Below, piece by piece: positions 50,210 through 58,928 of a stretch of 64,000 nucleotides of DNA. The notes beneath the pieces were generated by a model that saw only the letters and a program-made list of their open reading frames with translations, was not told the origin of the DNA and made no database searches. The position numbers were made by a program, and so were the translations under genes. The DNA is from Pseudonocardia sp. MH-G8 (lineage in GTDB: Bacteria > Actinomycetota > Actinomycetes > Mycobacteriales > Pseudonocardiaceae). Where the stretch lies: positions 372,001 through 436,000 of the forward strand of contig NZ_NKYF01000001.1 in the NCBI RefSeq assembly GCF_002262885.1, in the 5' to 3' direction. Each line of letters starts with the position of its first letter. Position 1 is the stretch's first letter.

Positions 50210-51583
50210 ATGGAGAACACGCGGGGCGGGGACGGGACTGCTGTGCAGGATGCAGCGGGAGCAGCGCCGACGCGCGCGTCGGTCCCGGACACGCTGCGGG
50301 TGCTGGCCACGGCGCTCGCCCCGGTCGTCGCCCGCGGGGTGATCATCCGCAGGCCGCGGGTGGTGGCGCTGGCCGAGCGGGTCGACGCCGACCGCAGGCT
50401 CGTGCGCACCCTGGCGCGGCTGCGCGAGCGCTACGGGTCGGCGCCGCTGCGCCTGGCGGTGCCCGGCCGGTCGGTGGTGCTCCCGCTCGCGCCCGGCGAC
50501 GTCGACGACGCGCTTGCGCGGTCCCCGGAACCGTTCGCGACCAGCACCCCGGAGAAGCGCGGCGCGCTGGCCCACTTCCAGCCGCACAACGTCCTGATCT
50601 CCCGCGGCGCGGCCCGGGCGGACCGGCGGCGGTTCACCGAGGCGGTGCTCGAGCCCGAGCGGCCGCTGCACCACCTGGCCGAGCCCGTGGTCGCGGTGGT
50701 GCGGGAGGAGGCGGCCGAGCTGCTCGCCGTCGCCGAACGCACCGGCGCCCTGGACTGGGACGCGTTCGGCGCGGCGTGGATGCGCATCGTGCGCCGCGTG
50801 GTCCTGGGCGACTCGGCGCGCGACGACACCGCGTTCACCGACCTGCTGGCGCAGCTGCGCGGAGCGGGGAACTGGTCGGTGCTGCACCCGGGCGCCCCGC
50901 GCAGGCGCGCCGAGTTCCTCGAGCAGCTGCGGACCCGCCTGGCGCGCGCGGAGCCGGGGAGCCTGGCCGAGGCGGTCGCGCAGGCGCCTGCGACCGCGCA
51001 GACCCATCCCGTGGAGCAGGTACCGCAGTGGCTGTTCGCGTTCGACCCCGCCGGGCTGGCGACGTTCCGCGCGCTGGCCCTGCTCGCAACGCACCCGCGC
51101 GAGCGGGCGGCGGTCCGCGAGGATCTGGCAGGCCGCGACCTCGCCGTCCCGCAGGACGTGCCCGACCTCCGGGCGGCCGTGCTGGAGTCGGTGCGGCTGT
51201 GGCCCACCACCCCGGCGATCCTGCGCGAGACCACCACCGCCACCACGCTGGGCGGGCGCGCGCTGCCGGCCCGCACGCTGGTCCTGGTGCTCTCCTCGTT
51301 CTTCCACCGCGACGCGGCGCACCTCCCCGACGCCGACCGCTTCGCGCCCCGGCTGTGGGACGACGCCACCGCGTTGCCGGCGCGGGGGCTCGTGCCGTTC
51401 AGCGCCGGGCCCGCGATCTGCCCCGGGCGCAACGTCGTGCTCTTCGTCGGGAGCACGCTGCTCGCGACGCTGCTGGAGCACCACGACGTCCGGCTCACCT
51501 CGCACCCGCGGCTCGGACCGGAGCGGCCGCTGCCCGGCACGCTGAACCCCTACGGCCTGCGGTTCGCCGTGTCCGCGTCGTGA
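50210..51583 (+). CDS. Cytochrome P450 with unusual I-helix
   Basis: 457 residues. Heme ligand loop FSAGPAICPGRN with Cys404, K-helix ESVRLWP (ExxR), and the PERF-like region DAAHLPDADRFAPRLW. The I-helix, normally AGxETT, is FAFDPAGLATF, so the acid-alcohol pair for oxygen activation is absent. No membrane anchor. ATG 50210 chosen; upstream GTG codons are possible. The 5' neighbour is a pseudogene, the 3' neighbour is convergent. No ferredoxin partner is nearby. May use peroxide or be an atypical oxygenase or isomerase. Confidence 0.88.
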   Translation: MENTRGGDGTAVQDAAGAAPTRASVPDTLRVLATALAPVVARGVIIRRPRVVALAERVDADRRLVRTLARLRERYGSAPLRLAVPGRSVVLPLAPGDVDDALARSPEPFATSTPEKRGALAHFQPHNVLISRGAARADRRRFTEAVLEPERPLHHLAEPVVAVVREEAAELLAVAERTGALDWDAFGAAWMRIVRRVVLGDSARDDTAFTDLLAQLRGAGNWSVLHPGAPRRRAEFLEQLRTRLARAEPGSLAEAVAQAPATAQTHPVEQVPQWLFAFDPAGLATFRALALLATHPRERAAVREDLAGRDLAVPQDVPDLRAAVLESVRLWPTTPAILRETTTATTLGGRALPARTLVLVLSSFFHRDAAHLPDADRFAPRLWDDATALPARGLVPFSAGPAICPGRNVVLFVGSTLLATLLEHHDVRLTSHPRLGPERPLPGTLNPYGLRFAVSAS

Positions 51584-51632
51584 TCGGCGGTACCGGGTGC
51601 GCCTCGGGGACGACGGCGCACCCGGCGACCGG

Positions 51633-52754
51633 TTACGGCGCGGGAACCTGCACCGCGGCGAGGACGTCGGCCACCCGCACCGGGGCGCCGGTGCGCGCCG
51701 ACTCGTACACGGCCTGCACTGTGGCGAGCGCGAGCAGTGCGTCCTCGATCGTGATGCCGGGGCGCGTGCCGGTGCGGATCGCCTCCACCACGTCGCGGTA
51801 CTGCCGCGAGTGCCCGGAGAACATCGGGCCACCGGCCCCGCCGTCCTCGGGCCCGAGGACCAGCGCGGTCTGGTCGGTGCGGTCGCCCCGCTCCGCGGTG
51901 ACCCCCGGGCCCCCGCCGGCCTCGGAGGCGGCCATCTCGCGGGAGTGGAAGTACCGCAGCCGGTCGTCGTCGATCACCGCCGACCCGGCGTCGCCCATCA
52001 CCTGCAGCCGCACGCTGAGCCCCGGGTAGGCCGCGGTGGTGGCGTGCAGGGTGGCCAGCGCGCCCGACTCGAACCGGACGACCGCGGCGACGGTGTCCTC
52101 GACCTCGACGCGCTCGTGGGCGAGCAGCCCGGTGTGCGCCACGACGTCGATCGGCGTGCCGAGGAACCACAGCAGCAGGTCGACGGTGTGCACGCCCTGG
52201 TTCATCAGCGCGCCGCCGCCGTCGAGCTCCCAGGTGCCACGCCAGGCGCCCGAGTCGTAATAGGCCTGGCTGCGCCACCACGACACCGTCGCGACGGCCG
52301 AGGTGACGCGCCCGAACCGGCCCGCGGTGATCGCCTCGCGCACCGCCGTGCTGGACGGGTCGAAGCGGTGCTGGCTGATCACCGAGGCCACCGTGCCCGC
52401 CGGGGCAGCCGCCGCGGCCGCGGCGATCGGCGCCGCCGCCTCGACGGTGACCTCGAGCGGCTTCTCCACCACGACGTGGCGGCCCGCCTGGAGCGCCGCC
52501 ACGGCGATCTGCGTGTGGGCGCCGCTGGGCACGCAGACCGCCACCGCGTCGACGTCGTCACGCGCGAGCGCCTCGTCGAGGGACGTGGTGACCGGGGTGC
52601 CGGTGCCCAGCCGCGCAGCCACGGCCTGCGCGGCCGCGGCGTCGACGTCCACCAGGACGCTGACCTCGGTGTCCGGGCCTGCCGCGAGCACGTCGGCGTG
52701 CAGCGCGCCGATCACCCCGCACCCGACGACGGCGAAGCGCACAGGACCGGTCAC
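51633..52754 (-). CDS. Gfo/Idh/MocA-family NAD(P)-dependent oxidoreductase
   Basis: 373 residues. Rossmann start FAVVGCGVIGALHADVLAAGPDTEVSVLVDVD (residues 5-36), then VDAVAVCVPSGAHTQIAVAALQAGRHVVVEKPLEVTVEAA with the catalytic Lys of EKP. C-terminal dimerisation domain carries GTWELDGGGALMNQGVHTVDLLLWFLG (DxGxH-type His). Acts on a sugar or inositol-type substrate. Start GTG 52754 overlaps the isomerase stop by 4 bp; the two are one operon. Confidence 0.93.
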   Translation of the reverse strand: MTGPVRFAVVGCGVIGALHADVLAAGPDTEVSVLVDVDAAAAQAVAARLGTGTPVTTSLDEALARDDVDAVAVCVPSGAHTQIAVAALQAGRHVVVEKPLEVTVEAAAPIAAAAAAAPAGTVASVISQHRFDPSSTAVREAITAGRFGRVTSAVATVSWWRSQAYYDSGAWRGTWELDGGGALMNQGVHTVDLLLWFLGTPIDVVAHTGLLAHERVEVEDTVAAVVRFESGALATLHATTAAYPGLSVRLQVMGDAGSAVIDDDRLRYFHSREMAASEAGGGPGVTAERGDRTDQTALVLGPEDGGAGGPMFSGHSRQYRDVVEAIRTGTRPGITIEDALLALATVQAVYESARTGAPVRVADVLAAVQVPAP

Positions 52755-53578
52755 CGGTACGCCACCCCCACGTGGTCGAGGATCTGCGTGAACGCCCGCG
52801 TCGCACGGCGGAAGTGGTCCTCGCCGGAGAAGCCGCCGAGCGCGTCCGCCGTGGCCAGATGCGGTTCCATCGAGCAGAACCCGTCGTATCCGTCGGCCAC
52901 CAGCGCCCGGACGGTCTGCTCGACCTCCCCGTCGCCCTCCCCCGCCGGCACCACCGTGCCGTCGGCCAGGAGCGCGTCCTTCACCTGCAGGTACTCCAGG
53001 TGCGGGCGCAGGGCCGCGTAGCCCTCGCTGAACGGGATGACACCGACCTGCACGAAGTTGGCCGGGTCCCAGGCGAGCTTCAACTGCGGCGAGCCGACCG
53101 ACTCCACGAGGTCGAGGCAGCGCTGCGGGGTGTCGCCGTAGATCTCCTTCTCGTTCTCGTGGAGCAGGACGACGTCGTGCCCCCGCGCCTCGTCCGCCAG
53201 GGCGCTCATCCGGCGCAGCACCTCGTCGCGGTGCGCCGCGGGGTCCTCGCCCTTCGGGATGAAGAAGGAGAACAGGCGGATGTAGGGCGCCTGCAGCACC
53301 CGGGCGACGTGCAGGGCACGGCGCATCCGCACGAGGTGGGCGTCGAAGTCGTCGCTCACACCGATCTTGCCGATCGGCGATCCGACCGAGGAGGTGCCGA
53401 TGCCGGCGCGCTCCAACGTCGCCCGCACGCGTTCCAGCTGGTCGTCGTCGAGGTCGAGCACGTTGGTGTCCCATGCGCTGCGGAACTCGATGTGGCGGAT
53501 GCCGAGATCGGTGAGGACCCGGCACTGCTCATCGAGATCCGGGGAGATCTCGTCGGCGAAGCCGGAGAGGGTCCACAT
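52751..53578 (-). CDS. Xylose-isomerase-like sugar isomerase/epimerase (IolE/IolI-type)
   Basis: 275 residues, TIM-barrel AP-endonuclease-2 fold. Metal site residues: Glu in LLHENEKEIYGD, Asp in KLAWDPANF, His/Asp region LEYLQVKDA and Glu in FCSMEPHL. N-terminus LSGFADEISPDLDEQCRVLTDLGIRHIEFRS is typical. It converts keto-inositol or sugar intermediates together with the linked Gfo/Idh dehydrogenase. ATG 53578. Upstream gap of 152 bp is shared with the divergent glucose dehydrogenase gene. Confidence 0.92.
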   Translation of the reverse strand: MWTLSGFADEISPDLDEQCRVLTDLGIRHIEFRSAWDTNVLDLDDDQLERVRATLERAGIGTSSVGSPIGKIGVSDDFDAHLVRMRRALHVARVLQAPYIRLFSFFIPKGEDPAAHRDEVLRRMSALADEARGHDVVLLHENEKEIYGDTPQRCLDLVESVGSPQLKLAWDPANFVQVGVIPFSEGYAALRPHLEYLQVKDALLADGTVVPAGEGDGEVEQTVRALVADGYDGFCSMEPHLATADALGGFSGEDHFRRATRAFTQILDHVGVAYR

Positions 53579-53730
53579 GCTGTTTGCGCTCCCGTCTGGG
53601 GCTCCGGTCGGGTCGGGGCCCCGGCGATCGAGCGTAGTTCGTACCGACCGCGTAATGCCGATCATCACGATGTGCTATCGGGACTGCGCGAACCCGTGTC
53701 GGGCCCGGCACGTGCGGGAAGCATCACCTC

Positions 53731-54774
53731 ATGCGCGCACTGACCGTCACGCCCGGCACACCTGACTCCGCCGCGCTGCGCGAGGTCCCCGAACCACCCG
53801 ACGACGACGGACCCGTGCTGGTGGAGACCCTTTCGATCGGGATCTGCGGCACCGACCGCGAGATCGTGTCCGGGGCGTACGGGCAGGCTCCTGAGGGCGC
53901 CGACCACCTCGTGATCGGGCACGAGTCCCTGGGGCGGGTGCGTGAGGCGCCCGAGGGCTCGGGGCTCGCGGAGGGCGACCTCGTCGTCGGCATCGTGCGG
54001 CGTCCCGACCCGGTGCCGTGCGCCAACTGCGCTGCAGGCGAGTGGGACATGTGCCGCAACGGTCGCTACACCGAACGCGGGATCCAGGGCCGCCACGGCT
54101 ACGCGAGCGAGCGCTACCGGATCCATCCCGAGTACGCGGTGCGGATCGATCCGGAGCTGGACCGGGTCGGTGTTCTCATGGAGCCCACCACCGTGGTGGC
54201 GAAGGCCTGGGAGCACATCGAGCGGATCGGGCAGCGGGCGGCGTGGTCGCCCCGACGGGTGCTGGTCACCGGCGCCGGCCCGATCGGGCTGCTCGCCGCG
54301 CTGCTGGGCGTGCAGCGCGGCCTGGACGTGCGGGTGCTGGACCGCGTGGAGTCGGGGCCCAAACCCGACCTGGTGCGGGCGCTGGGCGCGAGCTACCACA
54401 CGGACCTGTCCGAGGTCGACGACGACGCCGACATCGTCGTGGAGTGCACCGGGGCGGCACCGCTCATCGCCGACGTCATGGCGCACAACGCCCACAACGC
54501 GGTCGTCTGCCTCACCGGGGTCTCGGCGCAGGGCCGCGACCTGCCGGTGGACGTCGGCGGGCTCAACCGCAGCATCGTGCTGCAGAACGACGTGGTGTTC
54601 GGGTCGGTGAACGCGAACCGCCGCCACTACGAGCAGGCCGCCGACGCGCTGGCGAAGGCCGATCGGGGCTGGTTGGAGCGGCTGATCAGCCGGACCGTCC
54701 CGCTGGACGACTTCGCCGACGCCCTCGCGGGCCGCGACGGCGACGTCAAGGTCGTCCTGGGGTTCTCGCGATGA
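53731..54774 (+). CDS. gdh: Glucose 1-dehydrogenase-like MDR zinc dehydrogenase
   Basis: 347 residues. Medium-chain dehydrogenase of the glucose dehydrogenase subgroup: ICGTDREIVSGAYG (catalytic Zn Cys), VIGHESLGRV, PCANCAAGEWDMCRNGRYTERGI (structural zinc region), NAD(P) loop VTGAGPIGLLAALLG, and FGSVNANRRHYEQAADAL, a signature of this group. Oxidises glucose to gluconolactone. The gene overlaps the GH15 trehalase by 4 bp, so glucose may come from trehalose. ATG 53731. Confidence 0.9.
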   Translation: MRALTVTPGTPDSAALREVPEPPDDDGPVLVETLSIGICGTDREIVSGAYGQAPEGADHLVIGHESLGRVREAPEGSGLAEGDLVVGIVRRPDPVPCANCAAGEWDMCRNGRYTERGIQGRHGYASERYRIHPEYAVRIDPELDRVGVLMEPTTVVAKAWEHIERIGQRAAWSPRRVLVTGAGPIGLLAALLGVQRGLDVRVLDRVESGPKPDLVRALGASYHTDLSEVDDDADIVVECTGAAPLIADVMAHNAHNAVVCLTGVSAQGRDLPVDVGGLNRSIVLQNDVVFGSVNANRRHYEQAADALAKADRGWLERLISRTVPLDDFADALAGRDGDVKVVLGFSR

Positions 54775-56561
54775 CTCTGATCGAGGACTACGCGCTGCTC
54801 GGCGACACCGAGACCGCGGCGCTCGTCGGGCCCGACGGGGCGATCGACTGGCTGTGCCTGCCCCGGTTCGACTCGCCGGCATGTTTCGCGGCACTGCTGC
54901 ACGACGAGAGCGCGGGGCACTGGACGCTCGCCCCCGCGGCGGGCGGCCGGTGCACGCGACGCAGCTACCGGGGCGACTCGCTGGTGCTCGACACCGAGTG
55001 GGACACGCCCGAGGGCACCGTCCGGGTCACCGACTGCATGCCGATCCGCGGCGAGGCCGCCGACGTGGTCCGGGTCGTGACCGGCGTGTCGGGCCGGGTG
55101 CCGATGCGGATGCAGCTGCGGCTGCGGTTCGACTACGGCCACGTCGTGCCCTGGGTGCGGCGGGTGGACGGCGAGTTCACCGCCGTCGCCGGGCCGGACG
55201 CGGTGTGGCTGAACACGCCCGTGGAGCTCGTCGGCCGCGACCTGTCGACCACCGCCGAGTTCACCGTCGAAGCGGGCGCCTCGGTGCCGTTCGTGCTCAC
55301 CTACCGGCCGTCGCACCTGCCCCGTCCACACCACGTCGACCCCGCAACGGCGATCGCCGACACCGAGCGGTTCTGGGCCCGCTGGATCGAGCGCTGCACC
55401 TACACCGGCCAGCACGCCGCCGCCGTGCGCCGGTCGCTGGTGGCGCTCAAGGCCCTGACCTACGCGCCGACGGGCGGGATCGTGGCCGCGGCCACCACGT
55501 CGCTGCCCGAGCAGCTCGGCGGCTCCCGCAACTGGGACTACCGCTACTGCTGGCTGCGCGACGCCACCCTCACCCTGCAGGCCCTGATCGGCACCGGCTA
55601 CGTCGCGGAGGCCGAGGCGTGGCGGGAGTGGCTGCTGCGCGCCATCGCGGGCGACCCGGCCGACCTGCAGATCATGTACGGCCTCGACGGCAGCAGGCGG
55701 CTGCCCGAGTACGAGGTGCCGTGGCTGTCGGGCTACGAAGGATCGAAGCCGGTGCGGATCGGCAACGCGGCCGCAGGCCAGTTCCAGCTCGACGTGTGGG
55801 GCGAGGTCCTCGACGGGCTGCACTTCGCCCGCGACGCCGGTGTGCAGCGCATGGACGCCGCGTGGGACATGCAGCGCGCCCTCCTGCACTTCCTGGAGGG
55901 CCACTGGCGCGACGCCGACGAGAGCCTGTGGGAGGTGCGCGGCCCGCGGCGGCACTTCGTGCACTCCAAGGTGATGGCGTGGGCGGGGGTGGACCGCGCG
56001 ATCCAGGCCGTCGAGCGGTTCGGGCTGCACGGCCCGGTCGACCGCTGGCGGGCGCTGCGCGCGGAGATCCACGCCGACGTCTGCGAGCACGGCTTCGACG
56101 CCGATCGGGGCACGTTCACGCAGTTCTACGGCAGCCGGGGCCTGGACGCGGCACTGCTGCTGATCCCCCGCACCGGGTTCCTGCCGTGGGGCGACCCGCG
56201 CGTCGTCGGCACGGTCGACGCGGTCTCGCGCGAGCTGACCGAGGGCGGGTTCGTGCTGCGCTACCGGCCCGAGGTGGACGCGGTCGACGGGCTGCCCGGC
56301 GGAGAGGGCGCGTTCCTGGCCTGCTCGTTCTGGCTGGTCGACGCGCTGCACAGCACCGGCCGCACGCACGAGGCGCAGGACCTGTTCGAACGGCTGCTGG
56401 AACTGCGCTCCGACCTCGGGCTGCTCGCCGAGGAGTACGACACGGTGGCCGGACGTCAGGTCGGCAACACCCCGCAGGCGTTCAGCCACCTCGCCCTGGT
56501 GAACACCGCGCTGCACCTGGCGCCTGCGTCGGCGAGCACCGCGCCGGAGCCCGTGCGATGA
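54771..56561 (+). CDS. GH15 glycosidase, probably trehalase
   Basis: 596 residues. N-terminal beta domain IEDYALLGDTETAALVGPDGAIDWLCLPRFDSPACFAALL, then an (alpha/alpha)6 barrel. Catalytic residues by GH15 pattern: Glu in PEYEVPWLSGYEGSKPVRIGNAA (about 314-316) and Glu in LLAEEYD (554-555). SRNWDYRYCWLRDATLTLQALI is the substrate-binding region. Matches the mycobacterial trehalase group by motif. It probably gives glucose to the adjoining dehydrogenase. Start ATG 54771 overlaps the gdh stop. Glucoamylase activity is an alternative. Confidence 0.9.
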   Translation: MTLIEDYALLGDTETAALVGPDGAIDWLCLPRFDSPACFAALLHDESAGHWTLAPAAGGRCTRRSYRGDSLVLDTEWDTPEGTVRVTDCMPIRGEAADVVRVVTGVSGRVPMRMQLRLRFDYGHVVPWVRRVDGEFTAVAGPDAVWLNTPVELVGRDLSTTAEFTVEAGASVPFVLTYRPSHLPRPHHVDPATAIADTERFWARWIERCTYTGQHAAAVRRSLVALKALTYAPTGGIVAAATTSLPEQLGGSRNWDYRYCWLRDATLTLQALIGTGYVAEAEAWREWLLRAIAGDPADLQIMYGLDGSRRLPEYEVPWLSGYEGSKPVRIGNAAAGQFQLDVWGEVLDGLHFARDAGVQRMDAAWDMQRALLHFLEGHWRDADESLWEVRGPRRHFVHSKVMAWAGVDRAIQAVERFGLHGPVDRWRALRAEIHADVCEHGFDADRGTFTQFYGSRGLDAALLLIPRTGFLPWGDPRVVGTVDAVSRELTEGGFVLRYRPEVDAVDGLPGGEGAFLACSFWLVDALHSTGRTHEAQDLFERLLELRSDLGLLAEEYDTVAGRQVGNTPQAFSHLALVNTALHLAPASASTAPEPVR

Positions 56562-56610
56562 CCGCGCCGCGGCCCGGTTGCCCCGCCGGTGCCCCGGGTA
56601 GGCGGAAGGC

Positions 56611-57957
56611 ATGACGGGGACACAGCCAGGCACGGAACCAGGCGCACGGCAACGCGTCGTGATCGTCGGAGGCGGGTTCGCCGGCCACAGCGCGGCGCGC
56701 TCGCTGTCCGCGCGGGTCGGCGACGCGGTCGAGATCGTGCTGGTCAACCCCACCGACTACTTCCTCTACCTGCCGCTTCTGCCCGAGGTCGCGGCCGGTG
56801 TGCTCGACCCGCGGCGGGTCACGGTCTCGCTCTCGGCGACCCTGCCAGGGGTGCGGCTGGTGCTCGGCGAGGTCGACTCGGTCGACCTCGCACGGCGCCG
56901 GATCGGCTGGGCCGACCCCGAGGGTGGGCGCGGCGAGCTGGGCTACGACCGCCTGGTCCTCGCGGCCGGCAGCGTCAACAAACTGCTGCCGATCCCGGGC
57001 ATCGCCGAGCACGCGCACGGCTTCCGCGGCATCCCGGAGGCGCTCTACCTGCGTGACCACATCACGAGGCAGGTCGAGCTGGCGTCCACCTCGCAGGACC
57101 CGCGGGAGCGGGAGGCCCGCTGCACGTTCGTCGTGGTGGGCGCGGGCTACACCGGCACCGAGGTGGCGGCGCAGGGCCCGCTGCTCACCGACGCGCTGGT
57201 CCGCAACCGGCCGGAGCTGCACGGGCAGCGGATGCGATGGATGCTGCTCGACACCGCACCCCGGGTGCTCCCCGATCTGGACGAGCGGCTCTCCCGGACG
57301 GCGGACCGGGTGCTGCGCGAGCGCGGCGTGGAGGTGCGCACGGGCGAGTCGGTGGAGGAAGCCGGTCGTGAGTGCGTCCGGCTGACGAACGGCGAGGAGG
57401 TGCCGACGCGCACGCTCGTGTGGTGCGTCGGGGTGCGGCCCGACCCGCTCGTGGAGGAGGTCGGGCTGCCGACGCAGAAGGGCCGTCTCTGCGTCGACGC
57501 CCAGCTCACCGTGCCCGACCACCCGGACGTCTTCGCCTGCGGGGACGCCGCCGCGGTGCCCGACCTCACCCGTCCCGGCGAGGTCACGGCCATGACCGCG
57601 CAGCACGCCGTGCGTCAGGGCAGGCTCGCGGGCAACAACGTCGCCGCCTCGCTCGGGTTCGGCACCCCCCGCCGCTACCGCCACCACCACCTGGGCTTCG
57701 TCGTCGAGCTGGGCGGGCGCCACGCCGCCGCGAACCCGTTGCACGTCCCGCTGTCCGGGCTGCCCGCGAAGGCCGTGACCCGCGGCTACCACCTGGTGTC
57801 GATGCCGGGCAACCGCACGCGCACGGCGGCCGACTGGCTGCTGGAGGCCGTGCTGCCGCGCCAGACGGTGCAACTGGGCCTGGTCCGCGCACCGAACGTG
57901 CCGCTGGAGACGGCGTCGCCGGAGCTCGCCGGCAGTTCAGGAAAGCCACATTCATGA
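56611..57957 (+). CDS. ndh: Type II NADH dehydrogenase (NDH-2-like)
   Basis: 448 residues, two Rossmann motifs: VVIVGGGFAGHSAARSL (FAD, residue 16 onward) and VVVGAGYTGTEVAA (NADH), plus VFACGDAAAVP near residue 310. Membrane-associated, non-pumping NADH:quinone oxidoreductase. The C-terminal helix region VTRGYHLVSMPGNRTRTAADWLLEAVLPRQ is present. The last residues SSGKPHS and the stop codon are encoded by the left arm of palindrome F, so the native C-terminus may have been replaced. ATG 56611, 50 bp after the trehalase. Confidence 0.9.
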   Translation: MTGTQPGTEPGARQRVVIVGGGFAGHSAARSLSARVGDAVEIVLVNPTDYFLYLPLLPEVAAGVLDPRRVTVSLSATLPGVRLVLGEVDSVDLARRRIGWADPEGGRGELGYDRLVLAAGSVNKLLPIPGIAEHAHGFRGIPEALYLRDHITRQVELASTSQDPREREARCTFVVVGAGYTGTEVAAQGPLLTDALVRNRPELHGQRMRWMLLDTAPRVLPDLDERLSRTADRVLRERGVEVRTGESVEEAGRECVRLTNGEEVPTRTLVWCVGVRPDPLVEEVGLPTQKGRLCVDAQLTVPDHPDVFACGDAAAVPDLTRPGEVTAMTAQHAVRQGRLAGNNVAASLGFGTPRRYRHHHLGFVVELGGRHAAANPLHVPLSGLPAKAVTRGYHLVSMPGNRTRTAADWLLEAVLPRQTVQLGLVRAPNVPLETASPELAGSSGKPHS

Positions 57958-57990
57958 ACCTGCAGGACATGAATGTGGCTTTCCTGAACT
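57934..57990. repeat. Palindromic element F (23-bp perfect arms)
   Basis: Left arm 57934-57956 begins AGTTCAGGAAAGCC, 11-base loop with CCTGCAGG, exact reverse complement at 57968-57990. It covers the last seven codons of ndh and its TGA. It is less GC-rich than neighbouring sequence. A short ORF starts at ATG 57955 inside it (MNLQDMNVAFLNF). Confidence 0.9.
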
Positions 57991-58020
57991 TCGGGCCGGG
58001 AACCGACTAGTGTCGCCGCC

Positions 58021-58839
58021 GTGGACCGGGAGACCGTCACGCTCTCCGGCGCGCCGGAGACGCTGCTCGCCACCCTCTACGGGCGGGCGCTGGACAGTCG
58101 CGCATCCCGGTCGATCTTGCACGACGACGCTGCCGAGCGGGCCGTGCGGCGGATCGACTACGACTTCCGCCGCACCGGGATCACCGCCACCACCGCGGCG
58201 GGCGTCGCCCTGCGTGCACGGCAGCTCGACGGCTGGACGCGGCAGTTCCTCGCCGCCCACCCCGAGGCCACCGTGCTGCACCTGGCCTGCGGGCTCGACA
58301 CCCGCGCGCAGCGGCTCGCCGCGGGCCCGTCCGTCCGGTGGGTCGACGTCGACCACCCGGAGGTCATCGCCCTGCGCGAGCGGCTGCTCGATCCGCCGGA
58401 GGGGGACTACCGCATGGTCGCCGCCTCGGTGACCGACGAGGGCTGGCTGGACGACGTTCCCGCCGACCGCCCGACCGTCGCCGTCTTCGAGGGCCTGACG
58501 ATGTACCTGCGCAAGTCCGACGGGCGGCGGTTGATCGAGCGGATCACCGGCCGGTTCCCGAGCGGCGAGCTGCTCTTCGACTGCTACGGCACGGCCGGGA
58601 TCCGACTGCAGAAACTGGTGCCTGCCGTCCGCCGGTCGGGCGCCACCCTGCATTGGGCCATCGACGACCCGTGCGAGCTCGAGGGCTGGCAGGACGGGCT
58701 CGTGCTGACCGACGCGCTGCGCAGCGTGGACATGCCCGGGATGGACCTGCTCCCGCGCGCCGGCCGCGTGCAGATGGCGGTGCTGGCCCGCATGCCGGGC
58801 CTGCGCGACGTCGGCCGGATCCTGCGCTACCGCTTCTGA
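58021..58839 (+). CDS. SAM-dependent methyltransferase, LCMT/PF04072 family
   Basis: 272 residues. Family pattern (leucine carboxyl methyltransferase, as in actinobacterial polyketide O-methyltransferases): LYGRALDSRASRSILHDDAAERAVRRIDYDF, then the SAM site VLHLACGLDTRAQRL and VRWVDVDHPEVIALRERLL, and VFEGLTMYL. Start GTG 58021. No linked natural-product genes, so acceptor unknown. Confidence 0.88.
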   Translation: MDRETVTLSGAPETLLATLYGRALDSRASRSILHDDAAERAVRRIDYDFRRTGITATTAAGVALRARQLDGWTRQFLAAHPEATVLHLACGLDTRAQRLAAGPSVRWVDVDHPEVIALRERLLDPPEGDYRMVAASVTDEGWLDDVPADRPTVAVFEGLTMYLRKSDGRRLIERITGRFPSGELLFDCYGTAGIRLQKLVPAVRRSGATLHWAIDDPCELEGWQDGLVLTDALRSVDMPGMDLLPRAGRVQMAVLARMPGLRDVGRILRYRF

Positions 58840-58844
58840 GTCGA

Positions 58845-58914
58845 CTCGCACACCGACTTCCTCGCTCGCACACCGACTGCAGTCGGTGTGCGAGCACCAC
58901 GATCGGTGTGTGAG
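58845..58914. repeat. Palindromic element D, copy 2
   Basis: Central perfect 32-bp palindrome at 58864-58895 around CTGCAG, with outer arms 58845-58856 and 58903-58914 pairing at 11 of 12. Same GCACACCGAC unit as at 49719-49790. It is between convergent genes, 6 bp after the methyltransferase stop and 15 bp before the reductase stop. Confidence 0.9.
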
Positions 58915-58928
58915 CGTGGGTGGCTCGG

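Noticed and set aside
57955-58011. Short ORF MNLQDMNVAFLNFGPGTD in palindrome F
   Set aside because: It has no ribosome site and results from the palindrome arm; not supported as a gene, though a genome search for this peptide is worthwhile.
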